Positions 6,287 to 11,565 of a DNA stretch of 11,565 nt are shown piece after piece. The DNA is from an uncultured Collinsella sp. (lineage in GTDB: Bacteria; Actinomycetota; Coriobacteriia; Coriobacteriales; Coriobacteriaceae). Position 1 is the first letter of the stretch, and each line of letters begins with the position of its first letter. The notes under the pieces are model-generated. The model was given only the letters and a program-made list of their open reading frames with translations, searched no databases and was not told the origin of the DNA. Position numbers and translations under genes: made by a program. Location: contig CAKTWK010000048.1 of NCBI GenBank assembly GCA_934630735.1, positions 1 to 11,565 on the forward strand, in the 5' to 3' direction.

Positions 6287-7228
6287 CTAGCGATGTGCCA
6301 GCGGATGCGCCGCCAGATAGACCTCGGTCAGTTGCGTGCGGTCAACATGCGTGTAGACCTGCGTGGTCGAAATATCGGCATGGCCCAAAACCTCCTGCAG
6401 CACACGCAGGTCGGCACCGCCCGCGAGCATGTGGGTGGCAAAGGAGTGGCGCAAGGTATGGGGATGGAGCCCCACCAGCCCCACCTGACGCCCATACCGC
6501 TCGCATATCGCATGCACGGCCTGGCGCGACAGGCGACGTCCGTTCTTATTTAAAAAGACCGCCGAGGTCTCGGTCCCGTGAGCATGGGCGGCCAGGAGCG
6601 TGCGCCCGTCACCTATATAGTGTGTCAAGGCGCGAGCCGCGCTTCCCACCAACGGGGATAGACGCTCCTTGGAGCCCTTACCGCGCACCAGGACAAACCC
6701 GTCATCGATATGGATATCGCCCACATCGAGCCCAACCAGCTCACTCACGCGCAAGCCGCAACCGTAAAGCACTTCCAAGATGGCATGATCGCGCAGTCCC
6801 ATCTCGCCCTCGGGAAAGTCTTGATCGAGCAGTGCCGAGACATCCTCCACCGAAAGGTATTCCGGCAGGCGATCTGCCTTTTTGGGCAGGCGCAACGCCG
6901 CCGTCGGGTTTTGGGCCACGGCCCCATCGCGCACCAAAAAGGCATGTAGGCCCTTCACGGCAGCAAGCGCGCGCTCCACCGAGGCATCGGAATAGCCTCC
7001 GTCGCGGCGATCGGCAACAAAGCCCTCCACGACCTGACGGCTCACATCTTCAAAAGACGCAATGTCAGCCCGCTCCAGATAGGCGCAGTACGTCGTCAGG
7101 TCACGACGGTATGCCGCAATCGTATTGTGCGCCAAACCCCGCTCGACCGCGAGGTAATCGAGATACTCCCCCGCCGCCACAGCGAGCGACGAGGGAGTAG
7201 CTTCGGTATGTTCTTGGTTCGCCGGCAC
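6287..7228 (-). CDS. xerD: XerD-type site-specific tyrosine recombinase
   Basis: This enzyme resolves chromosome dimers at dif together with XerC. From the GTG at 7228 the protein is 313 aa, close to the usual 300. The N-terminal SAM-like core-binding domain spans about 14-105 (with GLAHNTIAAYRRDL). The catalytic domain has R160 (GCGLRVSEL), K184 (RGKGSKERL), H257 and R260 (HPHTLRHSFATHML), H283 (LGHADIS) and nucleophile Y292 (TTQVYTHVD). The ending HPLAHR resembles XerD rather than XerC tails. The frame stays open upstream into pyrG (to an ATG at 7381), but those residues have no recombinase character; the GTG lies 2 bp after the pyrG stop, so coupled translation is likely. pyrG close to xerD is a recurring actinobacterial neighbourhood. 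Confidence 0.9.
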   Translation of the reverse strand: MPANQEHTEATPSSLAVAAGEYLDYLAVERGLAHNTIAAYRRDLTTYCAYLERADIASFEDVSRQVVEGFVADRRDGGYSDASVERALAAVKGLHAFLVRDGAVAQNPTAALRLPKKADRLPEYLSVEDVSALLDQDFPEGEMGLRDHAILEVLYGCGLRVSELVGLDVGDIHIDDGFVLVRGKGSKERLSPLVGSAARALTHYIGDGRTLLAAHAHGTETSAVFLNKNGRRLSRQAVHAICERYGRQVGLVGLHPHTLRHSFATHMLAGGADLRVLQEVLGHADISTTQVYTHVDRTQLTEVYLAAHPLAHR

Positions 7229-7230
7229 CC

Positions 7231-8898
<1,668 letters not shown>

Positions 8899-8910
8899 TT
8901 ACCTGCGCTT

Positions 8911-8953
8911 CCCGTAGAAGTTGTCCATACACATCTTACGGGTCTTCATTGTA
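8911..8953 (-). promoter_or_regulatory. predicted pyrG promoter -10 and start-site hairpin
   Basis: On the minus strand TACAAT (8953-8948) is a good -10 box; no clear -35 lies 16-18 bp upstream (TTGCGC is at about 20 bp). The likely start falls in the run CCCG (8942-8939). These bases begin CCCGTA, which pairs with TACGGG at 8916-8911 across a 20-nt loop, ending about 10 nt before the pyrG ribosome site. A 5'-end hairpin of this kind recalls pyrC of enteric bacteria, where start-site choice at C or G controls translation. The analogy is inference. Confidence 0.45.
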
Positions 8954-9011
8954 ATACTCGCGACGCGCGACGCGCGCAATTTTTCTTACGCGCAATCGCA
9001 TTTCTCCATCT

Positions 9012-9046
9012 CGAAACAAAACGCCGTCCGGTTGCCCAGGCGGCGT
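9012..9046 (-). terminator. intrinsic terminator after the winged-helix regulator gene
   Basis: On the minus strand ACGCCG (9046-9041) pairs with CGGCGT (9026-9021), extended by CC/GG across a bulged A, and is followed by TTTGTTTCG. It begins about 25 bp after the regulator's stop codon and insulates pyrG from it. Confidence 0.8.
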
Positions 9047-9070
9047 CGTTTCCACTATGAATGCGCGCTG

Positions 9071-9409
9071 TTATCGATCGGCGAGTTCGTCCTTGATCAA
9101 GTCCTGCACGAGCATACCGGCACGGATGCCCTTTAGATACCACTCGCCACGCTCCGTGAGACAAATACCATTTGCGAGCTGGCCGCCGTCGTCGCTGTAG
9201 CGCGAGACGACCTCGATAATGTCTTCGGATTCCAAGCGCTCAATTGCCGCGCGGGCGCGATACGGGGACACCCCCACACGCTCGGCAAGCGTCTTGCGCG
9301 AAAAGCCATAAAATCCGCCGTTGTCTTCGGACTGCTGTGCGATCTCCATCAGCACCTGCACCTCGACACGCTTCATATCGTTGACACTCGCACGACCCTT
9401 GCCAGCCAT
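9071..9409 (-). CDS. small winged-helix DNA-binding regulator, target unknown
   Basis: The protein is 112 aa from the ATG at 9409, chosen because AGGAGG lies 5 nt upstream; the frame is open for 30 more codons, but that extension (PHDGCCRPSWG...) looks like noncoding leader. Predicted helix EVQVLMEIAQQ (16-26), a helix-turn-helix around SRKTLAERVGVSPYRARAAIERLE (37-60) and a two-stranded wing (about 63-86, IIEVVSRYSDDGG...GICLTERG) give a MarR/PadR-like winged-helix layout without an effector domain I can name. It is a single gene between two terminators. The leader of about 110 nt contains an 8-bp dyad (9468-9493). I do not recognise a named family, and the regulated genes cannot be inferred from position alone. 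Confidence 0.85.
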   Translation of the reverse strand: MAGKGRASVNDMKRVEVQVLMEIAQQSEDNGGFYGFSRKTLAERVGVSPYRARAAIERLESEDIIEVVSRYSDDGGQLANGICLTERGEWYLKGIRAGMLVQDLIKDELADR

Positions 9410-9467
9410 GGCAGCCTCCTCAAACCGAGCACGGGCATCACTTGCACCGCGCGCGACCGGCACACCC

Positions 9468-9534
9468 CATGATGGCCGGCAACACCCATCATGCGGCATC
9501 CCCGCAAAAGGATGAAACAGTTAGGGTTATTGTA
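9468..9534 (-). promoter_or_regulatory. candidate promoter -10 and leader dyad of the regulator gene
   Basis: TATACAAT on the minus strand (9536-9529; hexamer TACAAT at 9534-9529) is a plausible -10 box with no convincing -35, giving a leader of about 110 nt. Within it CATGATGG (9468-9475) and CCATCATG (9486-9493) form a perfect 8-bp inverted repeat with a 10-nt centre. It may be a leader hairpin or an operator for the regulator itself. Confidence 0.4.
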
Positions 9535-9600
9535 TACCGCCCAAATCGCTTATAGGCAGGTAAACGAGCTAATTTTAGGTTAAACGGTAGCTTTGTTGAT

Positions 9601-9639
9601 AAAAGGGGCACACCGAATGCATACCCGATGCGCCCCTTT
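9601..9639 (-). terminator. intrinsic terminator of the DUF1846 gene
   Basis: On the minus strand GGGGCGCATCG (9636-9626) pairs with CGGTGTGCCCC (9615-9605), an 11-bp stem with two G·U pairs and a 10-nt loop, flanked by AAA/TTT and followed by TTTTATC. It starts about 20 bp after the stop codon. Confidence 0.9.
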
Positions 9640-9658
9640 CGGACCAAGTTATCCAGGC

Positions 9659-11140
9659 TTAGCGGTGGAAGAAACCACGGCGCTCGAACTTGGGCTCGCA
9701 GCACACGTTGATGCCCAGCTTGCGCAACACCGTCTCGTCCGTCGGCGAGATGATCACGCTAAAGAAGGCATCGCAGCCGCGCAGCTGCTCCAGGCCCGAA
9801 AGGACGCGGGCCGCCGTCTCGCTCGTTGCCGAGGTGATCGAGAGCGCCATAAGCGTCTCGTCGGTGTGCAGGCGCGGGTTCTTGCTACCCAGGAAATGCG
9901 TCTTGAGCTTGCTGATAGGCTCGATCGCCTCATCGCTAATGACCTCGAGCTCAAGGTCAACGCCCGAGACATGCTTAAGTGCATTCATGATGAGCGAGCT
10001 CGCGGCGCCCAGGCGCGTGGAAGTCTTGCCGGTCACCACGGAGCCGTCGGGCATGACCATGGCGCCGACGGGGCCACCCGTCAGCTGCTCCCTGGTAAGG
10101 GCGGCCGAGCGTGCCGGCGAGTAGTTCTTATCGATACCGGCCTTCTTCATAATGAGCTTGAGACGATCAACTTGCTCATCGCCCACACCGGTGCGGCGCA
10201 CGGCCTCGACCGCAGCAAAGTAGCGGCGGACGATCTCCATCTTGGAGGCATCGCGGCAGGCATCGTCATCGGTGATGGCAAAGCCGACCATATTTACACC
10301 CATGTCGGTGGGGCTCTGGTAGGGGCTCTCCCCCAAAATCTTTTCCATCAGGGCATGGACCACCGGGAAAGCCTCGACGTCACGGTTGTAGTTGACCGTG
10401 GTCTTGTTGTAGGCCTCCAAGTGGAAGGAGTCGATGATATTGGCATCGTCGAGGTCGGCCGTGGCGGCCTCATAGGCGATGTTGACCGGATGCGTGAGGG
10501 GCAGATTCCAGACCGGGAACGTCTCGAACTTGGCGTAGCCGGCGGCGGTGCCGTGCTTGTGCTCGTGATAGAGCTGAGACAGGCAGGTGGCGAGCTTGCC
10601 CGAGCCGGGGCCGGGAGCGGTGACCACGACGAGCGGACGAGTGGTCTCGACAAACTCGTTCTTGCCATAGCCGTCGTCGGAAACGATCAGATCGACATCG
10701 TGCGGATAGCCCTCGATGGGATAGTGCAACTTGGCGGGAATGCCGAGCGCGTTCAGGCGATTGCGGAAGACGTCGGCGGCGGGCTGGCCGGCGTACTGGG
10801 TGATGACCACGGCCGCGACAGCAAAACCGTTGCCGCGGAACAGGTCGACCAGGCGCAAAACGTCCTCGTCATAGGTAATGCCCAGGTCACCGCGAGCCTT
10901 GTTCTTCTCGATGTGGTTCGCGTTAATGGCGATGATGACCTCGACGTCGTCGGCTATGCTCTTGAGCATGCGAAACTTGCTGTCCGGCTCAAAACCCGGC
11001 AGCACGCGGCTCGCGTGATAGTCGTCAAACAGCTTGCCGCCAAACTCCAAATACAGCTTGCCGCCAAACTGCGAGATGCGCTCCTTAATATGAGCGGCCT
11101 GCAGCTCGATATACTTCGCGTTGTCGAAACCCTGACGCAT
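9659..11140 (-). CDS. DUF1846 family protein, function unknown
   Basis: The protein is 493 aa from the ATG at 11140 (MRQGFDNAKYIELQAAHI). It is recognised as the DUF1846 family, conserved in Firmicutes and Actinobacteria, from QFGGKLYLEFGGKLFDDYHA (24-43), RVLPGFEPDSK (45-55), EKNKARGDLGITYD (78-91), ITQYAGQPAADVF (113-125), HYPIEGYPHDVDLIVSDDGYGKN (139-161) and the P-loop-like APGPGSGK (175-182), followed by FETFPVWNLPLTHPVN. Its biochemical role is not established as far as I know. An in-frame ATG at 11164 is rejected as start: it would lie about 10 nt after the predicted transcription start, while GGGAG sits 6 nt before 11140 and the family begins at this point. It is monocistronic, with its own -10 and terminator. 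Confidence 0.93.
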   Translation of the reverse strand: MRQGFDNAKYIELQAAHIKERISQFGGKLYLEFGGKLFDDYHASRVLPGFEPDSKFRMLKSIADDVEVIIAINANHIEKNKARGDLGITYDEDVLRLVDLFRGNGFAVAAVVITQYAGQPAADVFRNRLNALGIPAKLHYPIEGYPHDVDLIVSDDGYGKNEFVETTRPLVVVTAPGPGSGKLATCLSQLYHEHKHGTAAGYAKFETFPVWNLPLTHPVNIAYEAATADLDDANIIDSFHLEAYNKTTVNYNRDVEAFPVVHALMEKILGESPYQSPTDMGVNMVGFAITDDDACRDASKMEIVRRYFAAVEAVRRTGVGDEQVDRLKLIMKKAGIDKNYSPARSAALTREQLTGGPVGAMVMPDGSVVTGKTSTRLGAASSLIMNALKHVSGVDLELEVISDEAIEPISKLKTHFLGSKNPRLHTDETLMALSITSATSETAARVLSGLEQLRGCDAFFSVIISPTDETVLRKLGINVCCEPKFERRGFFHR

Positions 11141-11179
11141 GTATGGCTCCCGTCCCGTTTCCATTTAATGTCTTAGGCG

Positions 11180-11185
11180 ATTATA
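11180..11185 (-). promoter_or_regulatory. -10 box of the DUF1846 gene
   Basis: A perfect TATAAT on the minus strand, 39 bp before the 11140 start codon. A -35 box is not evident at 16-18 bp (GCATCG-like), so the promoter may rely on the -10 and its flank or on an activator. Confidence 0.6.
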
Positions 11186-11247
11186 ACGGAGCCTGCCCTC
11201 CCCGATGCCCAGGCCATCAACAGGCACCAACCAAACACGCCATCGAT

Positions 11248-11316
11248 AAGTTGCGGTGAAATAGCTCCTGTTTAACCCCTCAAGACGGCCAAACGGGAAC
11301 TATTCCACCGCAACTT
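11248..11316. repeat. 26-bp imperfect inverted repeat, 17-nt loop
   Basis: Arms 11248-11273 and 11291-11316 match at 23 of 26 positions; both share AAGTTGCGGTG at their outer ends and GTTT at the loop. In minus-strand RNA two of the three differences become G·U pairs, so that strand folds better. No T-run follows on the minus side. It looks like a dispersed intergenic repeat or an mRNA 3'-end structure rather than a simple terminator. Confidence 0.75.
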
Positions 11317-11322
11317 CCCCTT

Positions 11323-11355
11323 TTGGCGCAAAGTAACCTGACCCCTTTGCACCAA
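11323..11355. repeat. REP-like inverted repeat with CCTGACCCC loop
   Basis: TTGGCGCAAAG (11323-11333) and CTTTGCACCAA (11345-11355) pair in 10 of 11 positions around the loop TAACCTGACCC. On the minus strand the loop and arm read GGGGTCAGGTTACTTTGC, a form I associate with repeats near REP-associated (RAYT/IS200-like) transposases. No transposase is in the window. Confidence 0.6.
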
Positions 11356-11395
11356 CAGCAGAAACGTCGCGGGCAGAGAACGGACAGCGAACAGG

Positions 11396-11484
11396 CACCA
11401 GAGCGAGCAAGCCGCCCCCTGCGCCAACAATGGCAGCGCCGCAGGTTGAGCATAAGTCAGCGAAAGCCCACCAGAGCGAGCAAG
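11396..11484 (+). repeat. 16-bp direct repeat pair CACCAGAGCGAGCAAG
   Basis: Identical copies lie at 11396-11411 and 11469-11484, 73 bp apart. An inverted partial copy (CGCTCTGG) lies near 11548-11555. Function unknown; possibly the edges of a duplicated segment. Confidence 0.7.
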
Positions 11485-11500
11485 GTGACGTGAAAGAGGA

Positions 11501-11525
11501 GGGCATAGGCCTTTTGGCCATGCCC
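11501..11525 (-). terminator. hairpin, possible terminator of an upstream off-window gene
   Basis: GGGCAT-A-GGCC-TTTT-GGCC-ATGCCC forms a 10-bp stem with one bulged A and a 4-nt loop. On the minus strand it is followed by TCCTCTTTC, a poor U-tract, so termination of a gene to the right is possible but weakly supported. Confidence 0.4.
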
Positions 11526-11565
11526 GACGATTGAACGTCAGATTGCCGCTCTGGCGGGCTTGCAG

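Larger units (their letters stand above)
11186..11565. other. 380-bp region without a convincing gene, repeat-rich
   Basis: No gene can be supported here. It contains two long inverted repeats (11248-11316 and 11323-11355), a 16-bp direct repeat pair (11396 and 11469) and a strong hairpin (11501-11525). The minus strand is open from the window edge to a TAA at 11274-11272 (97 codons), but the translation has biased composition (many Leu, Arg, Ser), runs through the repeats and has no recognisable domain. I read the stretch as intergenic repeat DNA downstream of an unseen neighbour. Confidence 0.6.

Noticed and set aside
5761..7200. 479-codon plus-strand open frame spanning the mraZ-xerD interval
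   Set aside because: Pro/Arg/His-rich low-complexity translation, runs through promoter, palindromes and antisense to xerD; no protein character.
9593..11176. 527-codon plus-strand open frame
   Set aside because: Antisense shadow of the well-conserved DUF1846 gene, beginning in its terminator; no recognisable motifs or ribosome site.
11300..11521. 73-codon minus-strand frame near the right edge
   Set aside because: Passes through the REP-like repeat and direct repeats; a second frame is equally open there, so openness is uninformative.
11526..11545. T-loop-like TTCAATC suggesting a tRNA end
   Set aside because: The bases flanking the loop do not form the conserved G53-C61 pair, and no acceptor or anticodon arm can be built.

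Overview
The window (about 60% GC) looks like chromosomal DNA from an actinobacterium of the class Coriobacteriia, most likely Collinsella or a close relative. This rests on protein character, gene order and the repeat-rich intergenic DNA; no database search was possible. Every gene I can support lies on the minus strand, so the biological order runs from right to left.

Right part (about 11565 to 9012). A 380-bp stretch without a convincing gene carries several inverted and direct repeats that resemble dispersed REP-like intergenic elements. It is followed by a gene for a DUF1846 protein (true start probably 11140) with its own -10 box and a good intrinsic terminator. Next comes a small winged-helix regulator of unknown target with a roughly 110-nt leader, ending in another intrinsic terminator.

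Middle part (8953 to 6180). pyrG (CTP synthase) has its own promoter and a 5' leader hairpin. It is followed almost without a gap by xerD (tyrosine recombinase for chromosome dimer resolution), which probably starts at a GTG 2 bp after the pyrG stop. A 20-bp perfect inverted repeat followed by a T-run closes this unit.

Left part (about 6180 to 1). A 462-bp regulatory region precedes a division and cell-wall (dcw) cluster: mraZ, rsmH, ftsL-like, ftsI, murF, mraY (cut by the window edge). The region holds a near-consensus sigma-A promoter (TTGAAA, 17 bp, TATTAT) overlapped by phased TGGGG repeats expected for MraZ. It also holds a pair of nearly identical palindromes (GGGGYGGTTCCCC), a site one base from the classic SOS/LexA box, and an 8-bp perfect inverted repeat. 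murE, normally between ftsI and murF, is absent; a 125-bp gap with a possible internal promoter and palindrome sits in its place.

Together the genes supply CTP, chromosome segregation (XerD), the septal transpeptidase (FtsI) with its membrane partner (FtsL), ribosome modification (RsmH), and the last cytoplasmic and first membrane steps of peptidoglycan precursor synthesis (MurF, MraY). The genes are ordinary housekeeping genes. The more unusual material is in the intergenic DNA, especially 5850-6100 and 11240-11565.
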